Counted from the stretch's first letter, positions 27,145 to 37,222 are shown. The stretch: 64,000 bases of DNA from Bacillus sp. 103mf (GCF_900116295.1 NZ_FPAF01000004.1:248001-312000); one strand, 5' to 3'. Notes: a model not told the origin generated them from the letters alone. Translations and numbers: made by a program.

Positions 27145-28023
27145 TTATAAAGTATGTTTAACATGTTCGTCAAAATATTTTCCCCAATCAGGCTGTCTTC
27201 CATCTATATCTTTGAATTTATATTCTCTTGCTAATTCCCACGAACTAAGTGCTTGTCCTGTTTTCTTATGAACATTCGGATCGCTCGCTAAAGAAGCAAT
27301 TGCTCGTCCTATAAAAAATGGCGTTTCTGATGCGATAAAATGCGGATCTTTTTTTGCTCCTTCTTGCCAATTATTTTCTGTCACACCGAATATATCTAAC
27401 ATTGCTTCAGAACGTAAAAAGCCCGGACTGACTGCAACAGATGTTATATTGTAGGGAGCTAAGTCTCTTGCCATTGCCTGGGCTAAATGAATTGTGGAAA
27501 TTTTAGCGAGGCTATAAAACATATTCCCTCGATATTCGTAATCAACACCATCTGTAATCTCAACAACGAGTCCTTTCTTATTCTTCACCATAAGCGGGAC
27601 ACCGTAATGACTCGTTATGATATGAGAATGTACAGCGGTTGTTTGCATTTGAATTCCATTATCTAAGTTATGTTCCCAAAATGGTACATTCCACTCTGTC
27701 AGTGGATCTCCTCCCCATACATCATTCACTAAAATATCTAACTGTCCATTCTGCTCTTGTGCAATTTTTACGAATAAAGCTTCGACATCTTCTTTCACAG
27801 TATGATCAACGCGAACCGCAATTCCTTTTCCACCTTGCTTCGTTACAAGTTCAGCCGTTTCTTCGATAGTCTCTGTTCTTCCCATTGATGATAAGTTTCC
27901 TCTTGTACTTCTTCCTGTCACATATACAGTAGCACCAGCTTCACCAAGCATCATCGCAATGCCTCTTCCAGCACCGCGTGTTCCACCAGCTACTACTGCA
28001 ACTTTCCCTTGTAATGGTTTCAT
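27145..28023 (-). CDS. Short-chain dehydrogenase/reductase
   Basis: A 292-residue SDR with the cofactor motif GGTRGAGRGIA near the N-terminus, ILVNDVWGG in place of NNAG, and the active-site YSLAKIS. It probably uses NADP. The C-terminal extension (GQALSSWELAREYKFKDIDGRQPDW) is typical of a subgroup found in bacilli and actinobacteria. It starts at ATG 28023 behind AAAGGAG. The substrate is unknown. Confidence 0.88.
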   Translation of the reverse strand: MKPLQGKVAVVAGGTRGAGRGIAMMLGEAGATVYVTGRSTRGNLSSMGRTETIEETAELVTKQGGKGIAVRVDHTVKEDVEALFVKIAQEQNGQLDILVNDVWGGDPLTEWNVPFWEHNLDNGIQMQTTAVHSHIITSHYGVPLMVKNKKGLVVEITDGVDYEYRGNMFYSLAKISTIHLAQAMARDLAPYNITSVAVSPGFLRSEAMLDIFGVTENNWQEGAKKDPHFIASETPFFIGRAIASLASDPNVHKKTGQALSSWELAREYKFKDIDGRQPDWGKYFDEHVKHTL

Positions 28024-28252
28024 ATATTTCTCCTTTACATATGATTTGGTTACACTTCATTTCAAAAAATGATTCCTTTCCCCCTCCATTCTGCCATCTA
28101 AATTCAACATAAACTACTTTATTTTCAATATTCTTCTCTGAAAATAATATATTCTTAATTATATACACCAAAATGTGGTAATATTTACATATAGATAAAC
28201 TAGTCCTCAATTCTCACAAGAAAACATCTTACACAATAAAGAAGGTGATGTA

Positions 28253-28705
28253 ATGAAATGGAAAGTAAGACGGGACCGAGGATATTGGTATATGATGACT
28301 GGAATCATCCTGTTATCTAATATACTCCTCTCTCTTCCGCTCTGGTTAGATAACACACTGAATTCTGTAGATTGGCTCATTATCCCTAGTATCATTTTAA
28401 TATTTGACTTATTCATGTTATGGGTTATTTTCGGCATTCGCTATGAATTGCAAGAAAAGAGCTTATATGCAAGATGCGGTCCTTTTTGGTGCAATGTTCC
28501 CTATGAAAATATTACAGATGTTCATCCAACTGATGATATGCTTATCGGTTTTCGTCCAGCAGCTGCATTTCACGGTGTAGAAATTCACTATCCAAATGCC
28601 TTATTTGGCAGTGTGAAACTATCACCAGAAAACGAAGAATTGTTCATACAAACTGTACTTGCTAGGTGTCCACATTTACAAAATAGTGAAACAAAACAGC
28701 TCTAA
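28253..28705 (+). CDS. Membrane protein with bacterial PH domain
   Basis: A 150-residue protein: two hydrophobic helices (about 12-32 and 40-62) followed by a PH-like domain (YELQEKSLYARCGPFWCNVPYENITDVHPT). Such bPH proteins are membrane-associated with unknown roles. It starts at ATG 28253 behind AAGAAGGTG. Confidence 0.8.
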   Translation: MKWKVRRDRGYWYMMTGIILLSNILLSLPLWLDNTLNSVDWLIIPSIILIFDLFMLWVIFGIRYELQEKSLYARCGPFWCNVPYENITDVHPTDDMLIGFRPAAAFHGVEIHYPNALFGSVKLSPENEELFIQTVLARCPHLQNSETKQL

Positions 28706-29061
28706 TTCAAAATGTATGAATTAACGCGTGAAAATTATAATAATGTGCTTACTAAGGTAATCTATGAATTACGAAAGACAAGTATTTTTCAGTTTAAATG
28801 AGCGCGTAAAATCATCGATAACTACTATACAGAACAAAAAATGACCTGCACTCACTTTCTTCTCTTTGCTTTAAAACCCTGCATGTGGCAGGAAAAGGCA
28901 CTGACCGCTTCTATGCATGGCCAGATGCTCTCGCCCATCTAAAAAACGAAAAGTTTTTTTATTTTGTTTTTTAGTTTTATATTTATAGATATTTCCTTCT
29001 TGACTTATCATATAAATCGTGATTATAATAACTCATGTTAATTTCATAGCATTCGGATGAA
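28706..29061. other. Gap without a supported gene
   Basis: About 350 bases between the PH-domain gene and the glycine riboswitch. A short stretch near 28890-28960 reads KGTDRFYAWPDALAHLKNEK on the plus strand and may be a gene remnant, but no start or matching upstream frame is present. Confidence 0.4.
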
Positions 29062-29280
29062 CCATACAGGAGAAGATCCTTTGATCTACCGATGGGGCAA
29101 AAAGCTGGTCGGACAGCTTTGAAACTCTCAGGTCTTGTATTCAAGTAGAACTGTATGGGGACGAATCTCTGGAGAGACTCCCTCCTGTTGCATAGCAACA
29201 TGGAGGAAACAGGGCACCGAAGGAGCAAATCCGCCATTACAGCGGATAATCTCTCAGGTAAAAGGACAGAGACAAGCGAC
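29062..29280 (+). promoter_or_regulatory. Tandem glycine riboswitch (gcvT motif)
   Basis: Two successive glycine aptamers are readable. The first spans about 29062-29160 (ACCGATGGGGCAAAAAGC, then GAAACTCTCAGGT). The second spans about 29161-29280 (TCTGGAGAGACT, GGCACCGAAGGAGCAAAT, ATCTCTCAGGTAAAAGGACAGAG). Glycine binding in this class usually promotes expression, here of the amino-acid symporter downstream. Hairpins between riboswitch and gene form the expression platform. Confidence 0.95.
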
Positions 29281-29286
29281 AGAAAA

Positions 29287-29372
29287 TACCGATTCCCGAA
29301 TCGGTTTATTTTTCTATTCCTTGTATCTCCAGAGACCATTTCGTTTACATGAAATGGTTTTTTATTTTTTCT
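29287..29372 (+). terminator. Riboswitch expression platform: two hairpins
   Basis: A hairpin at 29288-29305 (ACCGATTC/GAATCGGT) followed by T-rich sequence, and a second at 29332-29355 (ACCATTTC/GAAATGGT) followed by TTTTTTATTTTTT. Either could act as the glycine-controlled terminator. Confidence 0.65.
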
Positions 29373-29386
29373 AAAGGAGAGTAAAG

Positions 29387-30754
29387 ATGGAAACAGTGAA
29401 TCAAGTATTAGAAGTAATCAATCATTACGTATGGGGGCTGCCGACACTCGTACTGCTTGTTGGAACAGGAATCCTCCTTACAGTACGTCTGCGAGGCCTA
29501 CAATTTATCAAACTATTATACGCACATAAGCTAGCATTTGGAAAATCGGAAGACAACTCTTCTAGAGGTGACATTAGTCACTTCCAAGCGTTAATGACCG
29601 CCATGTCAGCTACTATCGGGATGGGAAATATAGCCGGCGTTGCAACCGCAGTATCTATCGGAGGACCCGGTGCAGTGTTTTGGATGTGGATTACTGCCTT
29701 GTTTGGAATGGCAACAAAATATTCAGAAGCAATTCTTGCAGTAAAATATCGCATACATGGTGCTAACGGTGAGTACTCGGGTGGTCCAATGTATTATTTA
29801 GAACATGGGTTAGGAAAGAAATGGCTCGCTATATTATTTGCTATTTTCGGAACAACAGCTTCATTTGGAATTGGAAATATGGTGCAGTCTAATTCAGTTG
29901 CTGAAGCTATGAAAATTAATTTTTCCGTATCTCCTGTCGTAACAGGAATCGTAATGGCTCTTTTCATCGCAATTGTCATTTTAGGCGGAGTTAAAAAAAT
30001 AGGAAAAGTGACTGGTTTTTTTGTTCCAATTAAAGCTTTCTTTTATATCATTGCTGGACTTATTATTATTTTTTATCATATAGATCAAATTCCAACAGCA
30101 TTCCAGCTTATTTTCACTGGTGCTTTTCATGGCACTGCAGCTGCTGGAGGCTTTGCCGGAGCAACCATTGCTTCAGCTATTCAAATCGGAATGGCGCGAG
30201 GTGTGTTTGCAAACGAAGCCGGACTTGGCAGTGCGCCGATTGCTGCCGCTGCTGCGAAGACTGACTCCCCCGCTAAACAAGCACTCGTATCTATGACGGG
30301 AACGTTCCTTGATACATTTGTTGTATGTACAATCACTGGTTTAGTACTTATCACAACAGGTGCTTGGAATTCCGGTAAAACGGGCGTTGAAGCAACAACA
30401 TTTGCATTTCAAACTGTATTTGGAAGCGCCGGAAGTATGATCCTTGGCATCGCAATTATTTTATTTGCGTATTCCACAATGTTAGGCTGGTCATATTATG
30501 GAGAGAAATGCGTTGAATATTTATTTGGCTATCATGCGGTTCGATACTACCGCCTCATTTTTGTTGGTATAATCATGTTTGGGGCAAATTTAAAACTAGG
30601 ACTTGTTTGGACGTTCTCTGATATTGCAAATGGACTAATGGCAATCCCAAATTTAATTGGTTTGATTGGATTAAGCGGGATTGTTGTTACAGAGACACAA
30701 CGGTTTTTGCAGGCGGAAAAATCTAACAATTCTAAAAATCGGATTGCAAGTTAA
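29387..30754 (+). CDS. AGCS-family sodium:alanine/glycine symporter
   Basis: A 455-residue transporter with about 11 helices. Family marks include ATIGMGNIAGVATAVSIGGPG, GGPMYYLEHGLG and GMARGVFANEAGLGSAPIAAA. It imports alanine or glycine with sodium; control by a glycine riboswitch points to glycine. It starts at ATG 29387 behind AAAGGAGAG and ends with its own terminator, so it is a single-gene unit. Confidence 0.95.
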   Translation: METVNQVLEVINHYVWGLPTLVLLVGTGILLTVRLRGLQFIKLLYAHKLAFGKSEDNSSRGDISHFQALMTAMSATIGMGNIAGVATAVSIGGPGAVFWMWITALFGMATKYSEAILAVKYRIHGANGEYSGGPMYYLEHGLGKKWLAILFAIFGTTASFGIGNMVQSNSVAEAMKINFSVSPVVTGIVMALFIAIVILGGVKKIGKVTGFFVPIKAFFYIIAGLIIIFYHIDQIPTAFQLIFTGAFHGTAAAGGFAGATIASAIQIGMARGVFANEAGLGSAPIAAAAAKTDSPAKQALVSMTGTFLDTFVVCTITGLVLITTGAWNSGKTGVEATTFAFQTVFGSAGSMILGIAIILFAYSTMLGWSYYGEKCVEYLFGYHAVRYYRLIFVGIIMFGANLKLGLVWTFSDIANGLMAIPNLIGLIGLSGIVVTETQRFLQAEKSNNSKNRIAS

Positions 30755-30812
30755 ATTAACTCTTGTTTTTAAATAAAGTTTGATTAAAAAACCATTAATT
30801 TATGATAAATAG

Positions 30813-30856
30813 GAAGAATCCATTTTGAAAAAGTTCGAGCAAAATGGATTCTTCAA
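30813..30856 (+). terminator. Terminator after the AGCS symporter gene
   Basis: Perfect 15-base arms GAAGAATCCATTTTG (30813-30827) and CAAAATGGATTCTTC (30840-30854) with loop AAAAAGTTCGAG. The core resembles the hairpins at 12315 and 41430. Confidence 0.75.
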
Positions 30857-30907
30857 CTATAAATCATGATACGATTTCTATAAAAAATTTTGTAATTAAT
30901 TATTATA

Positions 30908-31066
30908 TTATTTCTCCATTACCTTTAATTTCGTCTCTACCCTAACAAACATAATAATTATTAATAGTATCATAAGAGCTATGAGTGCAATTATTGTTTG
31001 TGGATACCTGAATGTTAGGCTAATTATACTTCCTATAAGAATCATTAAAAAACCATTTTTCCTCAT
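30908..31066 (-). CDS. Candidate small two-helix membrane protein
   Basis: A 52-residue frame (ATG 31066) with two hydrophobic segments (FLMILIGSIISLTF and TIIALIALMILLIIIMFV) and a charged tail VETKLKVMEK. Directly upstream an AGGGGGG site precedes a 12-codon frame (MVYMLVNIVLKL) whose TGA overlaps this ATG (ATGA), so either a translationally coupled leader or a frameshifted longer gene is present. No family is recognised. Confidence 0.4.
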   Translation of the reverse strand: MRKNGFLMILIGSIISLTFRYPQTIIALIALMILLIIIMFVRVETKLKVMEK

Positions 31067-31638
31067 AATTTCAGCACTATATTTACAAGCATATATACCA
31101 TTAAAATCCCCCCTCTTTATTTATTTTTTAAAAATTAATTATTACCTTTATAAACTAATTACACCATATTATTATAATCGAACTTTAATTTGTTAATTAA
31201 TGTGAATATATAGTGTAACAACTATATGGCATTATTCATGGAAACCCACAATAATCAAATAGGCCACAGGTATGACACTCTCAAGCTTTCCTAAGGTCTT
31301 GAGTAAAAGGTACTAGGAGAAATCAGTAACACTGATATTAGGTAGAACTAAAAATAATAATCTGAATATTTACGAAATTAAGGATAGGATTTCCTTTGGA
31401 TATATCGAAATTATAAAGTATGTCATTATGTTTTTTATATTTAAACTTTTTCTATACATGATCAAAGGCTTCCTAGCCAAAATATAGGTTTCAATTTTTA
31501 ACTTATATAATACAAATGCTAATTATTTCTTAGATTACTATTCTACTGCAATAAACCGAAGAAAACTCATTTCTTTAACTTAATTTCTATTTCACAGTAA
31601 ATGAACTAGAAAACGATTATAAAATTAGGAGGATTACG
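31067..31638. other. Gap without a recognisable gene
   Basis: About 570 bases upstream of the MoxR operon. No intact frame with a ribosome binding site is seen; a short imperfect inverted repeat lies near 31275-31310. The MoxR promoter should be in the right part. Confidence 0.4.
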
Positions 31639-32601
31639 ATGACGCAACTTGATACACTACATCCAATTGTAGAAAAGATCATAAACAATATTGAAAAATT
31701 GATGGTAGGAAAACGAAAAGAAACGATCCTAACTTTGACAGCTCTCTTAGCTGAAGGGCATGTTTTATTAGAAGATGTTCCCGGTGTCGGAAAAACAATG
31801 TTAGTCCGCGCCCTTTCTAAATCCATTGATGCCGATTACAAGCGAATTCAATTTACACCTGATTTACTGCCGTCAGATGTAACAGGTGTTTCTATTTATA
31901 ATCCAAAAGAATTACAATTTGAGTTTAAACCAGGGCCAATTATGGGGAATTTCGTTCTTGCTGATGAAATTAATCGTACATCACCGAAGACACAATCGGC
32001 CTTACTTGAAAGTATGGAGGAAGGTAGTATCACAATAGATGGCATCACAAGACTGTTACCAAAACCGTTCTTTGTAATGGCGACGCAAAATCCGGTCGAA
32101 TATGAAGGAACATATCCTTTGCCGGAAGCTCAGCTCGATCGTTTCTTATTGAAGCTAAAAATGGGTTATCCTACTCCAGAAGAAGAATTTGAAATTTTAA
32201 ATCGTATGGAAAAAACAAATCCTCTCTCCCGTTTACAGGCTATTATTACAATAGAAGAATTATTGAAATTACAACTATGCACACGGGAAGTATGTATAGA
32301 CAAAGAAATCAAACATTACATTGTAAAACTTGTCACTCAAACCCGGTCTTATAATTCCATACAGCTAGGTGCAAGTCCACGTGGCTCTATTGCTTTAATG
32401 AAGGCTTCACAGGCTTTTGCATTCATCCATGGTAGAAATTATGTTATTCCAGACGACGTTAAATTTTTAGCGCCCTACGTTTTAGCTCACAGACTTATTC
32501 TCAAAATGGAAGCGAAATTTGAAGGTATAACGGGAGAAAAAGTTATCGCAAAAATCGTTGCCCGTACTTCCGTACCGACTCAAAGGACGATGAACCTTTG
32601 A
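31639..32601 (+). CDS. MoxR-type AAA+ ATPase
   Basis: A 320-residue ATPase with Walker A VPGVGKTML (47-55), Walker B FVLADEINRT and sensor MATQNPVEYEGTYPLPEAQLDRF. MoxR proteins act as chaperone-like ATPases for assembly of protein complexes. It is the first gene of a three-gene operon with DUF58 and transglutaminase-like proteins, linked by four-base overlaps. It starts at ATG 31639 behind AGGAGG. Confidence 0.95.
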   Translation: MTQLDTLHPIVEKIINNIEKLMVGKRKETILTLTALLAEGHVLLEDVPGVGKTMLVRALSKSIDADYKRIQFTPDLLPSDVTGVSIYNPKELQFEFKPGPIMGNFVLADEINRTSPKTQSALLESMEEGSITIDGITRLLPKPFFVMATQNPVEYEGTYPLPEAQLDRFLLKLKMGYPTPEEEFEILNRMEKTNPLSRLQAIITIEELLKLQLCTREVCIDKEIKHYIVKLVTQTRSYNSIQLGASPRGSIALMKASQAFAFIHGRNYVIPDDVKFLAPYVLAHRLILKMEAKFEGITGEKVIAKIVARTSVPTQRTMNL

Positions 32602-33815
32602 TGAAACGACTACTGCGAGCAATTTATCATGTTGCCAAGTTGTTGTTGATCCCTCTATTCCTTGTCTTAACATTTGTATATGCTATGCTGCAAGGAGGGT
32701 TTGTAAGTTGGTTTTTGTTTTACAGTACGATTCCTTTCAGCCTTTACTCATTACTACTTCCCTTCTATGCCTTACGGGACGCTGAAGTGAGACGAATAAC
32801 GAATCAAAAAGAATATTTGGCGGGAGAACAATTTTTAAGCACTATTACAATAAAAAGAAAATTCCCTTTCCCCTTACTTTATTTAGTTGTAGAAGATGAA
32901 CTGCCGCCACAATTTACAAATTATAAACAAACAAAGGCGAATAAGGTAATACTATTTCCAGGGTTAAAACGAAGTATTTCGTTTCAATATGTCATCGATA
33001 CAATTCCTAGAGGAGAGCACACTTTTTCGAGCATACGTGTAAAAACTGGCGATCTATTCGGTATTATGGAAAAAGAGACATTTTTTTCAGTTCCTGATAC
33101 ATTTTTAGTCTATCCCAAGTATGTAGATATAACTTATCGACAATTGGAAAATCATTTTGAACAAGGAGCACTTTCAGCAAATATAAATTTAACAAAAGAC
33201 TCTACAGTCTCTGTCGGTGTCAGAGAATATAAACCTGGTGATCGTTTTTCATGGATTGATTGGAAAGCAACTGCACGAACAAACAATATAATGACGAAAG
33301 AGTTTGAGCAACAGCGCAGCCATAATATCATGATATTCATGGACAGAACCCCATCTTCCCTATTCGAATCAGTTGTTACGTTTACTGCCTCTATTGTAAG
33401 GGCTGTCTTGAAGCAAAATTCACCAGCGTCATTCGTGTCTGTCGGAAAAGAACGAACTGTATTCCCTTTAGATAATGGAGATACTCAGTTGCAACAAATC
33501 TTTTGTCATTTAGCGAAAGTACAAGCAGACAGTATATTCCCGCTCTCTCAAAGTGTAGAAATGGAATTAAGAAAAATGTATCAGCCAATCACTACTATAC
33601 TTGTCACAAGCGATCTTTCTCTCGATATTCAAAAAGCAGCTGATTGTGCAGCGATAAAAAATAGAAAATTAATAGTGTTCGTCGTAAAAGAAAAAGCAAA
33701 TCAACTCTCACATCGAGAACTAAGTATACTAGAAACTCTACAAAAACGAAAAATAATGGTAAAAGTGGTTTATGAAAACCGTTATACGAACGTGTTTTTT
33801 GAGGTGAGCAAATGA
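32598..33815 (+). CDS. DUF58 domain protein
   Basis: A 405-residue protein with two N-terminal hydrophobic helices (about 12-55) and a DUF58 region marked by YKPGDRFSWIDWKATARTN, related to von Willebrand factor A folds. It is the usual middle partner of MoxR and transglutaminase-like proteins. The start overlaps the MoxR stop and its stop overlaps the next gene by four bases, so all three are translated as a set. Confidence 0.93.
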   Translation: MMKRLLRAIYHVAKLLLIPLFLVLTFVYAMLQGGFVSWFLFYSTIPFSLYSLLLPFYALRDAEVRRITNQKEYLAGEQFLSTITIKRKFPFPLLYLVVEDELPPQFTNYKQTKANKVILFPGLKRSISFQYVIDTIPRGEHTFSSIRVKTGDLFGIMEKETFFSVPDTFLVYPKYVDITYRQLENHFEQGALSANINLTKDSTVSVGVREYKPGDRFSWIDWKATARTNNIMTKEFEQQRSHNIMIFMDRTPSSLFESVVTFTASIVRAVLKQNSPASFVSVGKERTVFPLDNGDTQLQQIFCHLAKVQADSIFPLSQSVEMELRKMYQPITTILVTSDLSLDIQKAADCAAIKNRKLIVFVVKEKANQLSHRELSILETLQKRKIMVKVVYENRYTNVFFEVSK

Positions 33816-36028
33816 AAACATTACAAGTGAAAAATCAATGGGATATGAGTAGATTCTTTATACATATATGCGGATTTTTTCTTTTACTAGAGTGGGTAAG
33901 GCCGCTTATAGGTATTACAAATGTAGGTAGACTAGATATTTTTGTAATATTTATAGGAATTTGCTTCACTCTCTCTTTTTTTCAAACGAAGTGGCAAATT
34001 CCAATTAAGGTTGTAGCAATTTTATTCATTATTCATTCCTTATATTATAAAAATGCCTTTATAAATCCATCTTGGCTCACAACATTCTTTTCTGATATTT
34101 CTCAAAACTCCTCCCTGTTTTTTCAGGGAAATTTGCTAGATATTTCTCCAGTTTTTCCGACATTCTTATTTTTTCTATCATTCTGGTTTTTGAGTTCTTT
34201 CATCTCTTTTTGGATGATTCATAAAAAACGCGGATTGTTATTTCTTATTTTGACTATCATTTATATCTCGACTTTTCATAACTTACATTTATACAATTCA
34301 AATTATGCGATTATTCGTACCGTTGTCATCGGCTTTTTTATGCTAAGCCTTCTTCAAATTGAACGGATAAAAGCAAGTGAACAATTACAACATTATGCTA
34401 GACATCTTACAAAATTACTTAGACCTCTTGCGATATTTATTGTATTGTCCACAACCATTGCATACTTTGCTCCAAAATTCGGCCCTCAATGGACCAATCC
34501 GATGACTTTTTTAAAATTCAAAACATCTGAAGCAAATGAGAAACCAAAAGTTTCTAAAATCGGGTACGGTTTAGATGACTCGCAATTAGGCGGTCCTTTT
34601 GAGGCAGATCATACAATTGTTTTTACAGCGCAAACGCAAAACAAACAATATTGGAGAGTAGAAACAAAAGACTTTTATACGGGAAAAGGCTGGGAAGTTT
34701 CTGAAAAGCCGAAAAAAATTTCTTTTAAAAATAAAAATGACGTCATGAGCTGGTACGAACAAAACATAAAAATGGAGACAACCGCAGCAACGATTACTAT
34801 GCAAAAAAGTTATCCTCACCTTATTTATCCAGCAGGATTAGTATCAGTTGAGGCTATTTCTGACATATCATACAGCGTTGATCCATTTTCAGAAAAAATT
34901 TATACAATGAACGGAGACTCTTCTACTACTTTAAATTCGTATAAAGTAACCTATGAGACCCCGCAGTTTTCCATAGAAAATTTGAAAGCTGTAAAACCAA
35001 ATGAAGGTCATGAAACAAGTTCTTATTTCAGAACTAAGTATACACAGCTTCCCGAATCATTACCACAGCGAGTAAAAGACTTGGCTGTCAATCTTACAAA
35101 TGATAAAGACAACCGCTATGATAAAGTATTAGCTATTGAAAATTACTTAACAGACAATTCTTTTGTATACGAAACAATCAATGTCATGGTGCCTGCCAAA
35201 AACCAAGATTATGTAGATCAATTCCTTTTCGATACAAAAAGAGGATACTGTAATAATTTTTCGACGTCTATGATTGTATTACTACGTTCCGCCTCGATTC
35301 CAGCTCGCTGGGTAAAAGGCTATACAGAAGGAACTCTTGACAATACATTAGGTGATAACGTTTATAAAATCGCAAACAATAACGCACACTCTTGGGTCGA
35401 AGTATACTTTCCAGGATACGGATGGATTCCGTTCGAACCAACAAAAGGATTTACCAATCCATATTATTTTATAAATAACGCTCCAGCTTCTACTTCGCAA
35501 AATAGCGAAGTAATCAACTCTAACAACGAACAAATGCAGCAGCGGAACAATGAAGCAAAACTTAAAAGTTTAATAGAAAATACAGAAGAAGTTTCTACCA
35601 AAAAGATTACAAATTCTAAAAAAGAATTTTCTTGGTGGTACGTATTCCTCTCTACTATACCAATGAGCATCATAGGGTACATTCTCTTTACCACTAGAAT
35701 GAAATGGCTTACATTTTTTGTGATTTTTTTCTATAAATACCGAAAAGGTGATGCCGTTTATCCAAAAGCCTACGATGCACTTTTAAAACAATTTGCGAGA
35801 ATCGGTATACCCCGAAATGAAAGTCAAACATTACGAGAGTACGCACTCCGTATCGACACGCTTTACAGTTCGACTGATATGCAACAACTTACTCTCAGTT
35901 ATGAGAATGCTATGTATCAAAAGGAACAGGGCGCAGCCGAGTGGAACAAATCCGTACAATTATGGGAAGTGCTTATGAAAAAAGCAGCCTCTATGCCTAA
36001 ATCAACTGACTTCGATGCAGTAATTTAA
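33812..36028 (+). CDS. Membrane transglutaminase-like protein
   Basis: A 738-residue protein: about five to six N-terminal helices (residues 15-220), a large extracellular part with a transglutaminase-like core whose Cys is C480 (RGYCNNFSTSMIVLLRSASIPARWVKGY region) and His H526 (AHSWVEVYFPGYGWIPFEPT), one more helix near 610-630 and a cytoplasmic DUF4129-like tail. It could cross-link or cleave extracytoplasmic protein or act with MoxR/DUF58 in envelope complex maturation. Confidence 0.92.
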   Translation: MKTLQVKNQWDMSRFFIHICGFFLLLEWVRPLIGITNVGRLDIFVIFIGICFTLSFFQTKWQIPIKVVAILFIIHSLYYKNAFINPSWLTTFFSDISQNSSLFFQGNLLDISPVFPTFLFFLSFWFLSSFISFWMIHKKRGLLFLILTIIYISTFHNLHLYNSNYAIIRTVVIGFFMLSLLQIERIKASEQLQHYARHLTKLLRPLAIFIVLSTTIAYFAPKFGPQWTNPMTFLKFKTSEANEKPKVSKIGYGLDDSQLGGPFEADHTIVFTAQTQNKQYWRVETKDFYTGKGWEVSEKPKKISFKNKNDVMSWYEQNIKMETTAATITMQKSYPHLIYPAGLVSVEAISDISYSVDPFSEKIYTMNGDSSTTLNSYKVTYETPQFSIENLKAVKPNEGHETSSYFRTKYTQLPESLPQRVKDLAVNLTNDKDNRYDKVLAIENYLTDNSFVYETINVMVPAKNQDYVDQFLFDTKRGYCNNFSTSMIVLLRSASIPARWVKGYTEGTLDNTLGDNVYKIANNNAHSWVEVYFPGYGWIPFEPTKGFTNPYYFINNAPASTSQNSEVINSNNEQMQQRNNEAKLKSLIENTEEVSTKKITNSKKEFSWWYVFLSTIPMSIIGYILFTTRMKWLTFFVIFFYKYRKGDAVYPKAYDALLKQFARIGIPRNESQTLREYALRIDTLYSSTDMQQLTLSYENAMYQKEQGAAEWNKSVQLWEVLMKKAASMPKSTDFDAVI

Positions 36029-36383
36029 TTTTTTAACAAAGTGGTTTTAAAATCCTTATGAATACAGCTTAAGAAAGTTATACCGTTTGTAAAAAAGTTG
36101 CACCGTTTTCCCCCTTTGGATATGGTTATCTAAAGGGGTGTTTTTATAGTAAAAAAGAAAAGAGCATCTGAATTAAAAGACCGGTTAAGGAACTGTTGAG
36201 TGACAATAAGTTGTTCCGTTAAAGGGCCATATTCTTAAATGAATTGTGGGAATAATGGCAATTTGAGATGATTGTTATTCAGTTAAAGAGCAGGTTAGTT
36301 TAATAACATCAGCAACTTTATTCAGAATTCACAAAAACTTGACAGGAGAAACAATATCTAAATGATTAAAGGGAGGAAGAATT
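36029..36383. other. Gap with hairpin and dispersed repeat motif
   Basis: Contains an imperfect hairpin at about 36111-36143 (CCCCCTTTGGATA...TCTAAAGGGG, then T run), a plausible terminator of the MoxR operon, and a copy of the dispersed motif TTATTCAGTTAAAGAGC at 36272-36307 related to those at 43200 and 43920. No gene is seen. Confidence 0.5.
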
Positions 36384-36953
36384 ATGTCCAATAACGTAAA
36401 ACCAAGAAGAATAATTTTAGATTTAGCAGTTACTTTAGATGGTTTTATTGAAGGAGAAAATGGGGAAGTTGATTGGTGCATCATGGACTCTGAGATGGGG
36501 TTTATTAATTTCTTAAATCAAATTGATACTATTTTATATGGAAGAAAAAGCTACGATTTATGGGGACGATTTACTCCGGAAATTGAAGATACTGATACTG
36601 AAAAAGAAATTTGGGAACTAGTTCATAGCAAAGAAAAATATGTGTTTTCCAAAACACAAAAAGGAACTGATAATAAAGCAATATTCATAAACGACAATAT
36701 TTTTGAAGAAGTAAATAAATTAAAGAATAAGCCTGGTAAAGACATCTGGCTATATGGTGGAGCAAGTCTTATTACAACTTTTATCAATTTAGGGCTTGTT
36801 GATGAATTTAGATTATCTGTTCACCCCATTATTTTAGGAGAAGGAAAACCGTTGTTTATTGATATAAAACAGAGGATGAATTTAAAAATGATTAATACAA
36901 GAACGTTCTCCTCTGGCGTTGTGCAACTAATCTATCATTCGAATGGGAATTAA
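36384..36953 (+). CDS. Dihydrofolate reductase-like (RibD C-terminal domain) protein
   Basis: A 189-residue protein of the YyaP/YwjB-like RibD C-terminal family: LDLAVTLDGFIEGENGEVDW at the start, ILYGRKSYDLW, and DIWLYGGASLITTFINLGLVDEFRLSVHPIILGEGKPLF. Members resemble dihydrofolate reductase but their substrates are mostly unknown. It starts at ATG 36384 behind GGGAGGAAG. Monocistronic. Confidence 0.9.
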   Translation: MSNNVKPRRIILDLAVTLDGFIEGENGEVDWCIMDSEMGFINFLNQIDTILYGRKSYDLWGRFTPEIEDTDTEKEIWELVHSKEKYVFSKTQKGTDNKAIFINDNIFEEVNKLKNKPGKDIWLYGGASLITTFINLGLVDEFRLSVHPIILGEGKPLFIDIKQRMNLKMINTRTFSSGVVQLIYHSNGN

Positions 36954-36989
36954 TAATATTGCGCATTTCAAAGATAACATACAATAAAG

Positions 36990-37065
36990 TGAAACTTCCG
37001 TCAGTAGAGGTTTTCTTCATCCCCCACTGACGGAAAGCCCTCACCAATCGGGCTTTTACGGGCAG
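36990..37065. repeat. Double hairpin, candidate dispersed B. cereus-group repeat
   Basis: An inverted repeat TTCCGTCAGT...ACTGACGGAA (about 36995-37035) is followed by a second hairpin AGCCC...GGGCT and ACGGGCAGTTATCCCCC. From memory, near-identical sequences recur between genes in B. cereus group genomes. It could also terminate the DHFR-like gene. Confidence 0.5.
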
Positions 37066-37222
37066 TTATCCCCCATTTAACGTGCCTATATGTAATTCAT
37101 TTAAAGGATATAAAGAATAAAAAGGCTCTAATATTGAATAAGAATATAAAGGGCGGAACTTATTTAAAGATTTTTGAAACTTTTTACTTTTAGGTAATCG
37201 GTTAGAAGAAGATAGCCAATTT

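Noticed and set aside
30981-31196. 71-codon plus-strand hydrophobic frame
   Set aside because: No ribosome binding site, and the opposite strand has a better small-protein candidate.
31275-31345. Riboswitch-like sequence upstream of the MoxR operon
   Set aside because: A short inverted repeat is present but no conserved core of a known riboswitch class could be matched.
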